From Euglena gracilis (taxonomy: Eukaryota; Euglenida; Euglenophyceae; Euglenales): a stretch of DNA of 64,000 nt. The first letter of the stretch is position 1. Every line of letters begins with the position of its first letter. The notes below the pieces were generated by a model. The model saw nothing but the letters and a program-made list of their open reading frames with translations, made no database searches and was not told the DNA's origin. Location: positions 27,720,667 to 27,784,666 of the forward strand of contig CP154956.1 of assembly GCA_039621445.1 (NCBI GenBank), given 5' to 3'. The position numbers and the translations under genes are program-made. This document shows positions 22,861 to 32,881 of this stretch, piece after piece.

Positions 22861-24002
22861 CAAAAATGGTGTTTAAAATGTCACAATGTGCAATGTGAGT
22901 GTGTAGGGGTGGAACATTCTGTGTAACATTGTGGAACATTCTGTGCAGACATTCTGAAAATGGCGGGAGAATGTTTTTGGAGGTGGCAAAAATTTGGAGG
23001 ACAGAGGCAAAAATTCGAGGTTTTTTGGGCAAAATAGAATGGACAGGGGGCAGCGTTTTTTGGACAGGGGGCAAAAAATTTGAAACGAGTGTGCAAAAAT
23101 TTTTGAGACGGGAGGCAGAAAAAAGGAGAGACCGGGCAAAATATAGTGAGTGTTAGCTATAAGTGGGTTTTGACTGGTGTTGGGGTGATTTGGACAAAAG
23201 TTTTTTCAGGGGGGGGGGGCTTAAATCTCCAGAAAGGGGGGGGGGTAGTGCAAAAAAATGGTGGTCGGGCCGACCAGGTCGGGCCGACCACCACAGGTCG
23301 ATAAGGTCGGGCCAACCATGGTCGGGCCGACCAGGTCGGGCCGACCACCGCAAGGACGACCACCGGAAATCCGCTCGGGGCCGGCTGCCGTACAAAATTG
23401 GCAGATTCCACACTTCTGAAGCCATGTTGCCCATCGATCGAAAGCTCTTCTCAAGGGCTTTCAGCAGATGGCCTGAGATTGCAGCCATGCTGCATGGTAT
23501 TCTATTTCAGAAATTCCCCAAATTGGCCAAAAAGAAATTGTTGTTCAAAAAACCCCAATTTCCGGCAGAAATTGGGGTCCCCAAACCCCCCAAAAACTGC
23601 TCAAATATGATTACGACATGTCTACAAACCCTTTCGGACACTTTTGGCCCCGGGCGGAATATTGGCCATGCTACTTCTGGAGGTCGGGCCGACCTAGGTC
23701 GGCCCGACCTCCAGAAGTAGCATGGCCAATATTCCGCCCTAGGTCGGCCCGACCTATGGTCGGCCCGACCATGGTCGGGCCGACCATGGTGTTATCGACC
23801 TCTGGAGGTCGGGCCGACCTAGGTCGGCCCGACCTCCACTGTGCCGCATTACCCCCCCCTTTTTTGAAATTTAAGCCCCCCCCCCCCGTCGGGCCGACCT
23901 AGGTCGGCCCGACCTCCACTGTGCCGCATTACCCCCCCCTTTTTTGAAATTTAAGCCCCCCCCCCGACCAAATTCCTCTCAATTTGGTTTGTAAACTGCC
24001 AA

Positions 24003-24259
24003 AATGTCAGGGTTGGGGATGGAAAAGGGATATGGTTAGGGGTCAGGGATAGGGTTAGGGTTTGGGATAGATAGGTTAGTAGGTTGGGTTTGGATTAGGG
24101 TTAGGTTAGGTTAGGTTAGGGTTAGGTTTAGGGATAGGGTTAGAGTTGGGGATACGGTTAACGACAGGGTCAGGGTTGGGGTTAGGGTTGGGGATAGGGT
24201 TAGGGTTCAGAATGGGGATAGGGTCATTGATAGGGTTAGGGTTTGCATTAGGGTTAGGG
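24003..24259. repeat. Degenerate telomere-like TTAGGG tract
   Basis: Same degenerate TTAGGG/GATAGGG tract as 14455-14710 in the sister element. It is interrupted at 24260 by an insertion and resumes at 26016-26075. Confidence 0.75.
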
Positions 24260-26015
24260 CATAGGTGCCGGATCAATTTTTTCTCGGGGGGGGGCGAACA
24301 GTCCATGGCAGGGCATCTCCATTCTGCCGCCCGAAGGGCGGCAAGATAATGGAGGTTCGGCGTACCCCCCCCCCCTTGGGGGTCGGACCCCCTCGGCACG
24401 GCAAAATGGGTACCCCCCCCCCCTAGTCGGCCGACCCCCTCGGAGATCAGGCAGTGGACTTTGGTCATTTTGACCCCCCCCCCTATGGTGAAGTTCACCG
24501 GAGGGTCCCGGACCCCCTCCCCCCCCCTCTGCCTAACCCATCGGTGAACTTCACCGGTGAAGTTCACCAAGAGAGCACTTTTTGGCCAAAAATGGCCAAA
24601 AATGACATTTTTGGGCAAGTTTTCGGAAATTTCGATTAAATTCCATGAAGCATCAACCTCAAAATGACCATTTTGAGAGGACAGGAGCAAAATTTCACCC
24701 ATGAAAATTTCACCCCCAACCATCAAAACAGTGAAGTTCACCCGTGAACTTCACCGGTGAACTTCACCGCCGAAAGTACCCCCCTCCCCCCCCCCCGGTG
24801 AACGTTCACCGGTGAAGTTCCCGTACTGCCTAACCTCCCTCGGCACGGCATGCTGAACCATGACACAAATACGACCATGTGCTATGCTCCGGAAAGGCAG
24901 CATTCATAGCTGGGTCATATACCACTTGACCATCTGACCGATGAAAATTTACTCCTTAAACATTGACGAAGCACATTGACTCACAACAGATGACAAATGA
25001 TCCCGATATACTTGCATTTTGGGTCAGTTCTGGGGCAAAAAACTCGAAAAAACTCGAAATTTTTTTGCCCAAAACCATGTTTTTTTGGCCTCCCGGACCC
25101 GGAAAAAGTGTTTTCGAGCCGAAAAAGAGCGTTTTTCGACCCCCGGCCCCCCGTTTTGGGCCCGAAACCCTTGCGTTTTGGGTCAGTTCTGGGCCAGAAA
25201 ACTCGAAAAACCTCGAAAATTTTTTTTGCCCAAAACCATGACCATGACCCCCCCTCACCAGCTTTGTCACCCCTGAGTCCATCGTAGGGGGTCACCGGCT
25301 TTGTCCTGAGTCCGGAGGGGGGGGTCACGGACTTAAGGTTTTTAATACTGGATCCCCCCCTTGAAGAATAAGGCGAACTGAACTGGACAGGTGGGAAAAA
25401 ATCAGGCCAACTTTGGCCAAATTTGGCCATTTGGTCGTTTTTTGACGAGTCTGACCAGTCCCCAGACCCCCCCTTGAAGAGTCCTGAACTGCACAAGGGG
25501 GGTGGGGGGGGTTCCAAAAATGAACTGAACTAGACTACCTAGCCCCCATTTTGGTCCTAGGTGGGTGGGGTAAATTTTTGACCGCTGCGGCCAAACCTGG
25601 GCCACATTGGGAAAAGCGTAGGACCTAATGCACATCTGCAAAATGCAGGGTATGATTTTGCACTGAAAATGGGGGGAGGAATTATCATTGGCCAAGAAAA
25701 ATTGTCTCATTTGACACGGTGTGAAACCTGTGCCTAGCAGTGCAAAAACTGCTTCTTGGGGGTAGTTTGTGCACAAAAACCCATTGTGGCTGCCCGAAGG
25801 GCAGCGAGACGGTTACGGGTTGCGTTGAAAGAAAAGTGTGAAAATGGGCTGAAATAAACACCTTTGCAATAAAGTTGACAGACTTTTGGGGTTTCAATTT
25901 AAAAACAATTCTGGGAGCCATAAAGAGTTCCAACCAGATTTGAAAAAAAAATTCACCCAAAATCTCGGGGGGGGCGGCTGCCCCCCCCCCCCCGACCCCC
26001 CCTTGTGACACCCCT
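24260..26015. mobile_element. 1.76-kb insertion in telomere-like tract, 9-bp flanking repeat
   Basis: The sister element reads straight through this place ('gcattagggttagggttagg' at 14692). Here an insert is flanked by GGGTTAGGG (24251-24259 and 26016-26024). The flank is itself a telomere-like unit, so the duplication is less decisive than others. Ends are CATAGGTGCCGG and, inverted, CAGGGGTGTCAC, a weak inverted pair. It carries the 25010-25250 segment (CCCGGACCCGGAAAAA motifs) that recurs at 31585-31885, and GGTGAACTTCACCGG repeats at 24490-24815. No gene was recognised. Confidence 0.6.
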
Positions 26016-26285
26016 GGGTTAGGGTTAGGGACAGGGTTCGGGATACGGTTAGGGATGGGGTTAGGGTTAGGGATAGTAATGTAAACGGGGGTTTGACCCC
26101 ACCGACTGGTCGATAGACGAGCCAACCGACTTTAAGCCCCCCCCCCGTGGCGGCCAAAGGACGCGCAGCGGCCGAAGGCCGCTGCAATTCAGAACCTAAA
26201 AACTTGATGATGTTATTTAAAGGCGTAGGGTTAGGGTCAAGTTTCCATTCCTAACTGTCCCATCCCATCCCCTCAACGTTGTTAA

Positions 26286-27111
26286 AAACGTGTTCAGCCC
26301 GCCAAATGCCTGCCCTGAAATTCGTGGTCATGAACACATTTTCAATGAGGGCATTTGTGGCAATGACACGTTTTCCATTAAGGCATCTGTGTTCAGGCAC
26401 GTTTTCCATTAAGGCATCTGTGGCAATGACACGTTTTCCATTAAGGCATCTGTGTTCAGGCACGTTTTCCATTAGGGCATCTGTGGCAACCCCGAGCAAG
26501 AAGCAAAAATCGCTGTCATGAAAAATCGGCGTGCGGTTGAGAGGCCGGGTGGTCCTCAACGGGTGAGGTGGGTCGGGGGCACTCTACAACACGACAGAAG
26601 GCTAGGTTGCCTTGGAGCACAACGACAGGGGGTGGCGGACATCACGGCACACGACACGCTTTACACAAAAAAGAGCCATACTTTGGTGGCCGCCGCAAAT
26701 CTTGGCAATGAAAATGATATGCCAAACCGCAGGCGTCACAGACAACTTTGTTCAGCTCCACACAATTTGGATTTTTGGGAATGGCAACACCACAAAAACC
26801 ACATTTCTCCTGTTTTATAGGCAGTCGGGACACAGCACGAGGCACAGGGGGTTGGTCAGGGGAGGGAACGGAGCTGCTGACCGCAGGAGCGGATCCCGTC
26901 CCGTCCAGGCAACAAAGAAAGCATCCAGCTCAGGATAAGAGGCTTGCCGATGTTGACACAGTTTGGCGAACTCCAAACAGTTGGCAACAGCAGCAAGCTC
27001 TGCACCTACGGAGCCGGACTTTTTCTTTGTGTTGCCCTGTGCCAGCAAGGTGCCATGAAGGGGGTCAACCTTCGGCTTCTTGGCATCTTGCTGGTATACC
27101 GCAAGAGCAAA
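26286..27111 (-). mobile_element. TTAA-inserted element carrying a PHD-gene fragment (one end lost)
   Basis: Sister elements have an unbroken TTAA here ('cgtcgttaaattggtg' at 14970; reverse at 19877). In this copy AAACGTGTTCAGCCCGCC starts right after TTAA (26282-26285). The same AAACGTGTTCAG terminus flanked by TTAA bounds both ends of the element at 45316-46556. The right end here runs directly into 'aaattggtg' without terminal repeat or TTAA, so it is truncated. About 26330-26500 has tandem repeats of 'acgttttccattaaggcatc'. The cargo is a PHD-finger gene piece on the minus strand. Confidence 0.7.
26642..27090 (-). pseudogene. Captured PHD-finger gene fragment, zinc ligands intact
   Basis: Minus-strand frame 26845 to 26642 encodes CGFCG, then VCDACGLAYHFHCQDL, then FLCKACRV. 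The order is Cys-x2-Cys, Cys-x2-Cys, His-x2-Cys, Cys-x2-Cys, the C4HC3 signature of a PHD finger, a chromatin-reading zinc domain. Upstream (27090 to about 26880) another frame encodes TLLAQGNTKKKSGSVGAELA and following residues, shared with the array copies. The two frames differ by one base at about 26860-26900, so as it stands the fragment cannot make one protein unless an unseen intron restores it. It has no start region or promoter that I can see. The four array copies have lost the last Cys pair, so this one is the best-preserved finger in the window. Confidence 0.65.
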
Positions 27112-27113
27112 TT

Positions 27114-27274
27114 GGTGTCTACAGGGGACCCAGCGAACCCAAAGAGGCGCCCAACTAGGGTTAAAAACATTGGGGGACCCGAGCGAGGCGCCGAAGGCGC
27201 CGAGCGAGGGTCCCCCAATGTGTATTAACCCTAGTTGGGCGCCTCTTTGGGGTAGCTGGTCCCCTGTAGGCACC
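27114..27274. repeat. Long hairpin element, copy 3
   Basis: Same palindrome as 14980-15139, at the homologous place in Mutator-like element 3. Confidence 0.8.
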
Positions 27275-27475
27275 AGTTTATCACGGATGAAACACCGACC
27301 CTTCAAATGGTCGATCGACCCTTCAACTGGTCAATCGACAACCCAAAAACACCCCCCGCCGACTTAAACAGGGTTTTGGACCCCACCATCCTGTCGATCG
27401 ACCAGTTGGGTAGTCGAAGGACAAGTTGGTCGACTAGTCAATCAACTACCCAGAACCCCCCCACCAGGTCATTAA

Positions 27476-28298
27476 GCCGGCGTTTGAGACGCCGGGCTCA
27501 GGACAGAACCGGCGTCCCCCCCCACGGGCTTTCGGACGCCGGTTCTGTCCTAAAGCCCGGCGTTAGGAACGCCGGCTTTGTCCAAAGCCCGGCGTCCGAT
27601 TTTCATTCCAAAAAATGTCACCAAAAGTGCCCAAAAGTGGCCCTAAGGTGTTGGTATGAGTGTTTCAACCATCAAGGACAATGAATTTTGCCATCTAGGG
27701 ACCACTAGGGTGGATATCCAAATTTGGTGAAAATCGGCCCAGATTTGGAAATCGAGTACCGTGCAGCGTGGAAAGATCTGATGAGCACCGCTGGTCGTCT
27801 GTTGAAAAGAGCTTTCGATCGAGGGGTAACTTGGTACCCTAACGTTGCACGCAGCCCGAGATACGCTCGCGATCGTCGGATCGGCCAGAATCTGAGTCGA
27901 AACTTGTCGCAATTTTCAGTGATTTTTGGTTTAAGATGCTTAATAAACCTTACAGAAACGTTTTTCCTCTTCGAATCAACGACCTGAGGGCCTTGGGGGG
28001 GCACCAGAGTTGTGAAATTAGGATTCCCCACTGACAGAAAATAAGACCTCCAGGCGACGTGGCTGAATTTGGTGGTGATTGCCAATCGTCTGATGAAAAG
28101 AGCTTTCGATCGAGGGGTGATTTTATACCTGGACGATTGACACAGCCAGAAATACCCTCGCGATCGCCGGAATTTGGTGAAGTGCAAAGTGGTGTGACAT
28201 TGCAGTTCAGTGGTCGGAGATTGGTCCTGGGAGTGTCCTTTGGCCGAAGGGTGGGGACGCCGGTTCTGTCCTGAGCCCGGCGTCTCTAAAACGCCGGC
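27476..28298. mobile_element. TTAA-flanked inverted-repeat element, 823 bp
   Basis: Flanked by TTAA (27472-27475 and 28299-28302). Ends GCCGGCGTTTGAGACGCCGG and, inverted, GCCGGCGTTTTAGAGACGCC continue to GGACAGAACCGGCGTCC on both sides. The block is missing from the sister element at about 15345. The interior holds two copies of the 'agctttcgatcgaggggt' repeat (27810, 28100). TTAA targets are typical of piggyBac-type transposases, but these ends do not match the usual piggyBac termini. Confidence 0.6.
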
Positions 28299-28304
28299 TT
28301 AAAC

Positions 28305-28427
28305 AAGAGGTCTCGGACGCCGGTTCTGTCCAAAGCCCGGCGTTCCAAACGCCGGTTCCGTCCTTCGGACGGAACCGGCGTTTGGAACGCCGGGCTTTGG
28401 ACAGAACCGGCGTCCGAGACCTCTTTT
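28305..28427. repeat. Near-perfect hairpin, arms about 58 bp
   Basis: AAGAGGTCTCGGACGCCGG at the left and CCGGCGTCCGAGACCTCTT at the right, complementary through to a TTC loop at GTCC-TTC-GGAC. It directly follows the TTAA element and shares its ACGCCGGTTCTGTCC motif. Confidence 0.85.
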
Positions 28428-29526
28428 TTGTAGTAGAGCCGGGTCAGAATTAGGGTTACAGTTTGGGTTAGGGTTAGGGATGGGGTCAGAGTTGGGTATA
28501 CGGGTCGGGTTAGGGTGACCATTGGTGATAAGGCTGGTCGCCTCTCGCTAGCGACCAGTCGCCACCGATCACTAATTTTAAGTTAACCCCCCCTCTAAAA
28601 AAGTTTTTAAGCCCCCCCCCCCCCCCCCCTAAAATTCATTCAAACATGAAGAAAAATGACTCAAGCCTTCAGAAATCCCCATTCGGGGGTCCATTTGTGA
28701 AAACGTTTGCATAACACACAAGGGTATTTTGGGTAATGTGTGCGATTTGGCCATCCCTGCGTTGCACACACAGGGGGATTTAGTTATTTTAGGCGGGGGG
28801 GTCCGGGGGGGCGGCAGCCCCCCCCCCCCCGGAGGAGGTTGTAGGGCGACCAAGTTTGCATATCGGGGTTCATTGGGGAGCGCGATTTGGCCCTCCTTGT
28901 TTTGCACACACAAGGGGATTTTTGGTAAGGTGGGTGATTTGGCCATCATTGCTTTTGTTTTTTTGGGGGGGGGGTGGGGGGGGGGGGGGGCCCCCCCCCC
29001 CCCCCCCCCGGAGGAGGCCGTAGGCCGACTAAGTTCGCATATCGGGGTTCATTGGGGAGCGCGATTTGGCCCGATAGGGTTAGGGTTAGTTAGGGTAAGG
29101 GTCAGGGATAGGGTTAGGAATACGGTTAGGGTCAGGTACAGTTAGGGATAGGGTCAGGGTTACGGAGAGGGTTAGGTTTAGGGTTAGGGTTAGGGGTTAG
29201 GATTATGGTTTGGGGTTGGCCATGGAACTCAACTGATTTGGCCTTTCACCCCCTTTTTTTTCAATATGGGACATTTTCCGACGTTTTTAGGGACATTTTG
29301 ATGTGTTTCCTTGCATTTTACATTGAATTAAGAGAATCAAAATTTTGAGGGGGGGGGCTTAAAAATTAAAAATGGGGGGGGGTATTGCGGATGATTGGAG
29401 GTCGGGCCGAACAGGTCGGCCTGACCTCCAGAGGTCGATAAGCCATGGCCAAAGGTCGGCCCGACCTAGGTCGGCCCGACCTCCAGAAGTAGCATGGCCA
29501 ATATTCCGCACGGAGCCGACACTTTT

Positions 29527-30660
29527 TCCCCAGACGCCGGTTTCACACCCGAACCGGCGTCCCAGACGCCAGTTCGGGCGTGAACCCGGAGCCCCCAGAC
29601 ACAGGTTCAAGACAAAACCGGCATTACCAACCTTCGGTCAAAGCACCACCTAGGATGAATTTGGGACCAAATCAGACAACCAGCGATGGATTTTGTCCAA
29701 CCACCCTGGGTACTTGTTCGCAAAGCAACCCCCACCGAAATTCTTCCAAGTCGGAATTTTCAGGGTTATTGAAGGAGTGGGGTTAGGGTTATGATTCAGG
29801 CCAGAAGTTACGTCTAACTTCTGGCCTAACTTTGGTCCTAAAGTTAGGCCAGAAGTTAGGCCTAAATCGCAACCCGAACCCTACTCCTTCAATAACCCAA
29901 AAAATCCTGACTTAGAAAAATTTTGGTGGGGGTCGCCAAGCGAACAAGTACCTCACGCTGCGCAGCACGGGGGGGGGGGTGGCAGCCAAACCACCCGCCT
30001 CCCAAATTTGCATGCATTTTTTCCTTTGGACTGCCAAAAAATGTGTCCAGCCGAAATCCGGGACGCGGGGGGGGGGACATGGGGGGGTGCGCGGGGAGGA
30101 CGCCCCCTTTGGGAAGCATTTCAACGAAAAGTGGCTCTTTTTGGGGGGTACTTTTTGGACACCCTCGGGTGTTTTACACTTTTTTGAGCACTATGCACCA
30201 TTTGCTGTGCACCTTGGGCACCGTGCACTTGATTGGGAGGGTTTACGGCAGGGCCAAGCTGAACCCTGGCCGCACGGCGAGGCCATGTGCCCTGGCCAAG
30301 GAAAACACTGTCCGAAGTGGTGTGTATTATTATCAGCATTATTACAGGCAAAACGACGTGAACAGACAAAACATCAACCCATGTGAGTGAAATGCCATGA
30401 ATGCCATAAATGTTGGTGGATTGCAAAAAGCAGAAAAAAAAGAAAAAATCAATCAAGTTCAAAAATGCCCCATAAGCCGATTTCGGGTTTCGCCGGCCTA
30501 AGACACCCTAATTTCGCACATTTTTGGGAGTGTGCCCTGAAGGTCCAAGTTATCTTGTTTGAGGTCTGGGTAAAATTTCAGGTTTTGCGGATTGGGTCTT
30601 GCCAACCTCTGCCAGTTACGTCTGTGTCTCAGGCACCGGGACTTGGGTCTGGAGGTTAAC
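29527..30660. other. Gene-free stretch downstream (minus sense) of first RRM exon
   Basis: About 29530-29605 is an inverted GC-rich motif. 29795-29865 has palindromic 'aagttaggccagaagttagg' repeats. A plus-strand frame near 30180-30330 is free of repeats and somewhat protein-like, but shows no domain, so it is not called. In the minus-strand gene model this is intron. Confidence 0.4.
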
Positions 30661-30878
30661 CTGTTCAGCAGCTCCTTCTGTCTCGAATTCCACCAGTCCA
30701 CTTTGGCGACCATCAATCAAGGCGATTCGGGTCACAGGTCCACAATGTTTCATGAATGTTGTCCGCAACACTTCCTCGCTCAACTTTGGATGCAAAGGGG
30801 CGACATGGATTGTCCGTGCAAGGGCAGTGCTGTTTGCTTGCATGGAACAAGACATCTCAAAGACAAAACTCTTCAGTA
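30661..30878 (-). CDS. RRM exon (first RRM, strand 1 to helix 2)
   Basis: Minus-strand exon between a plausible acceptor (CTCACCATCAG, just above 30878) and donor GAACAG|GTTAAC at 30661. It encodes ARTIHVAPLHPKLSEEVLRT (strand 1 and helix 1), CGPVTRIALIDG (strand 2), QSGLVEFETEGAAEQ (RNP1 strand and helix 2). An ATG lies at 30855 and a second at 30843, but the frame is also open to the acceptor, so this may be internal. It ends in phase 0 and joins cleanly to AIKLKGTKL of the exon at 11468-11624, completing the domain. The QSGLVEF strand lacks the usual aromatic-glycine RNP1 start. The product would bind RNA; the family is not identified. The following intron would be about 19 kb and hold three Mutator-like elements. 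Confidence 0.7.
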
Positions 30879-31380
30879 CTGATGGTGAGCCATGGCTCTA
30901 AAAAAGGCAATGGGAGGCCACGCAAAAAATTCCCAGTGCTTTGCGCCAAAATGTGGCATTTTCCATCAAACATGCCTCCCTCCCCCAGCACTAGGCCTAA
31001 ATTGAAGCCTCAATCTTGAACCTGACCCAAATCCTTCAACAACCCACTACCATCAACCAAAATTGAAAAATAGGGGCTTTTTTGTCTAGTTTGTCGTCCC
31101 ACGACAATGGAATCCAACCACCATCCCAAGTGCCGTGCGCTTTTTTTTTCCCATTCGTTTTCTCCCGGGTTTGGGCTGATTTTCATCTGCCATTCGCGAA
31201 TTATATTGCGAATTGGTCCGCGAGTCGGTTCAATCCGCGCCCCTAATAAATTAGGCAGTACTTTCACCTGTTTGTCTCCTCTCCAGTGACACAAAAGATT
31301 TCAAACTCCCTGCTCCTGATGATACATCGGACTGGGCCTGTTTCTCTTTTGGACAGCACTGACCCCGCCCGGCAGCGTCG

Positions 31381-31431
31381 CGATGCCGTGGCTGGTCCGA
31401 TCCGGGGATCGAACCTGCGCGTCTGACGGAA
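31381..31431 (-). other. tRNA-like B-box fragment
   Basis: The minus strand reads GGTTCGATCCCCGG, which matches the internal B-box of tRNA genes and tRNA-derived SINEs. The T-stem does not pair well, and no D-arm or anticodon arm is visible upstream, so an intact tRNA is not supported. It may be a SINE remnant. Confidence 0.25.
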
Positions 31432-31496
31432 CTATGAAAAATATCAGTGTTTTAATCAAAAGGGCAAATGTTTCTGTTTTAAACGCTTTATATTCA

Positions 31497-31575
31497 TGCC
31501 CATCATGACCCATGATGCCCATCATGACCCAGGATGCCCATCATGACTCACGATGCACATCATGACCCATGAATG
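31497..31575. repeat. Short tandem repeat of about 19 bp
   Basis: Four tandem units of ATGCCCATCATGACCCATG with small changes. Confidence 0.75.
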
Positions 31576-31584
31576 ATGTGCATC

Positions 31585-31885
31585 GGGTCAAAAAAGTCGA
31601 AAAAATTGAAATTTTTTTTGGCCCGAAACGATGTGTTTTGGCCTCCCGGACCCGGAAAAACTGTTTCCGAGCCGAAAATGAGCGTTTTTGACCCGCCGGG
31701 GCCCCGTTCAGGGCCCGAAACCAATGGACTTAGGGTCATTTTCGGGTCAAAAAAAAGTCGAAAAAATCGAAAAAAATTGCCCGAAACGATGTTTTTTGGC
31801 CTCCCTGACCCAGAAAAGGGTGTTTTTTTGAGCCAAAAATGAGCGTTTTTCGACCCCCCGGCGGCCCGTTTCGGGCACAAAACCC
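31585..31885. repeat. Duplicated segment shared with 25010-25250
   Basis: Two tandem versions of a roughly 150-bp unit with 'gcctcccggacccggaaaaa', 'gagcgtttttcgacc' and 'gggcccgaaacc'. The same unit pair is present at 25010-25250. Confidence 0.65.
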
Positions 31886-32264
31886 TTTCATTTCAGTCAA
31901 AAGACCTCCATGGAGTGGGCCGGTTTATATGGGGGGGGTCAATGAAGGGGTGGGTGCACGCTTATTAAGAGCTCAGCACTATTCAAAACCTGGATTATAA
32001 GTGGGGGGTGGGGTTTAGTGTTGTCATACGGTTTTCAATTGGGTTAAATTTGCAGGGTTTTTTGTGTGTCTTTTGTGTGTTTTTGTGCCTTTTTTTCCTG
32101 GAAATTTCTTGATTGAAATGAATGAAATTCGGTAGATTTTTTTTGATGGGGAAATTTCCACATTTTGGCACCGATTTCCCCTTGAGAACACAATTTTTGC
32201 CATTTTTGGATTTCTTTTGCCGACAAGTTGCGTGATTCCAGGTTGCAGACCCCTTAACCCTAGT

Positions 32265-32456
32265 GCCAAACGGTAGACTGAGGGGGGGGTAGTGGGTAGT
32301 CGGCCGACTACCCAATTGTTTGGCCGACTAGGTCAAGTCGGTAGCTAGTCGGCGAGATGGGGTGGGGGGGGTAGTGGGTAGTCGGCCGACTAGTCGGCTG
32401 ACTACCCACTCTAATGTACTAACGGGTCAAAACCGCCGACTTTTAAGCCCCCCCCT
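32265..32456. repeat. Orphan end of the second Mutator-like family
   Basis: AGTGCCAAACGGTAGACTGA, then AGTCGGCCGACTA palindromes and 'ccgacttttaagccccc'. A right-type end at about 37660-37836 could be its partner, but the flanking 9-mers (CTTAACCCT, CCCTACCCC) do not match. Confidence 0.5.
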
Positions 32457-32662
32457 GCAAAAAAACTTTTGTCTAAATCACCTCAACATCCGTAAAAACC
32501 CTCCCAAATGGCTCCAGAACCCCCCAATCGGGGGTGAATATGCAAAAACTTGGAGAAAAATGTCCATTTTGGGCCACTTTTGGCAAAAGAACGCCTCTCC
32601 CCATTGGATTTTCAATATAATGTCAAAATTTTGCACAAAAAGGACTTAGCCCTCCAAGTATA

Positions 32663-32881
32663 CCCTCACCCCCCCCCCCTCAAAGTGGCCACCCTTTGGG
32701 CTTTGTGGGACCCCAAAATGGCCACTCTGGGAGGGGGGACACTTTGGGGGGGGGGGGCAAATTTTGGCCTTCGGCACCAAAGGCGCCGAAGGAAAAAGGC
32801 CACTTTGAGGGGGGTAAACCAAAATTTGCCAAAACTTTTTGGCCACTTTGAGGGGGGGGACACTTTGAGGGGGGGTGAGGG
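32663..32881. mobile_element. TA-flanked MITE, 219 bp
   Basis: Ends CCCTCACCCCC and GGGGTGAGGG, flanked by TA (32661-32662 and 32882-32883). The interior has AAAGTGGCCA / TGGCCACTTT inverted motifs and a GGCGCC core. Related copies are at 34402-34607 and 58569-58784. Confidence 0.7.

Larger units (their letters stand above)
17831..23382. mobile_element. Mutator-like element 2, 5.55 kb, 9-bp TSD
   Basis: Flanked by GGCTGCCGT (17822-17830 and 23383-23391). Left end is GGCTCCGTGCGGATTTCCGG; right end read inward is GGCCCCGAGCGGATTTCCGG. Long inverted termini (about 17831-18001 and 23205-23382) carry GTCGGGCCGACCA palindromes, then a C/G tract next to CTTAAA. It contains a nested second-family element (18411-19467), a hairpin element (19717-19877), orphan second-family ends (20037-20350), and a 1.1-kb block (21777-22860) also found in the LRR intron. 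No transposase was recognised. Confidence 0.85.
23646..29517. mobile_element. Mutator-like element 3, 5.87 kb, 9-bp TSD, with nested insertions
   Basis: Flanked by GACACTTTT (23637-23645 and 29518-29526). Left end GGCCCCGGGCGGAATATTGG, right end inward GGCTCCGTGCGGAATATTGG, the same pair as element 1. Its backbone is collinear with element 1 (23780-24259 with 14243-14710; 26016-26285 with 14700-14978; 27112-27470 with 14979-15345; 28436-29517 with 15345-16263). Relative to element 1 it has three extra blocks: 24260-26015, 26286-27111 and 27476-28435. It lacks the TA-flanked insertion of element 1. Right terminal repeat is about 29347-29517. Confidence 0.85.
30879..32264. other. Gene-free stretch upstream of RRM exon
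   Basis: Contains a tRNA-like fragment, a 19-bp tandem repeat and a repeat shared with 25 kb, listed separately. No upstream exon or promoter of the minus-strand gene could be recognised. Confidence 0.4.

Noticed and set aside
30180-30330. A protein-like plus frame (HLIGRVYGRAKLNPG)
   Set aside because: No domain, no clear splice boundaries except one possible donor, and no second piece nearby.
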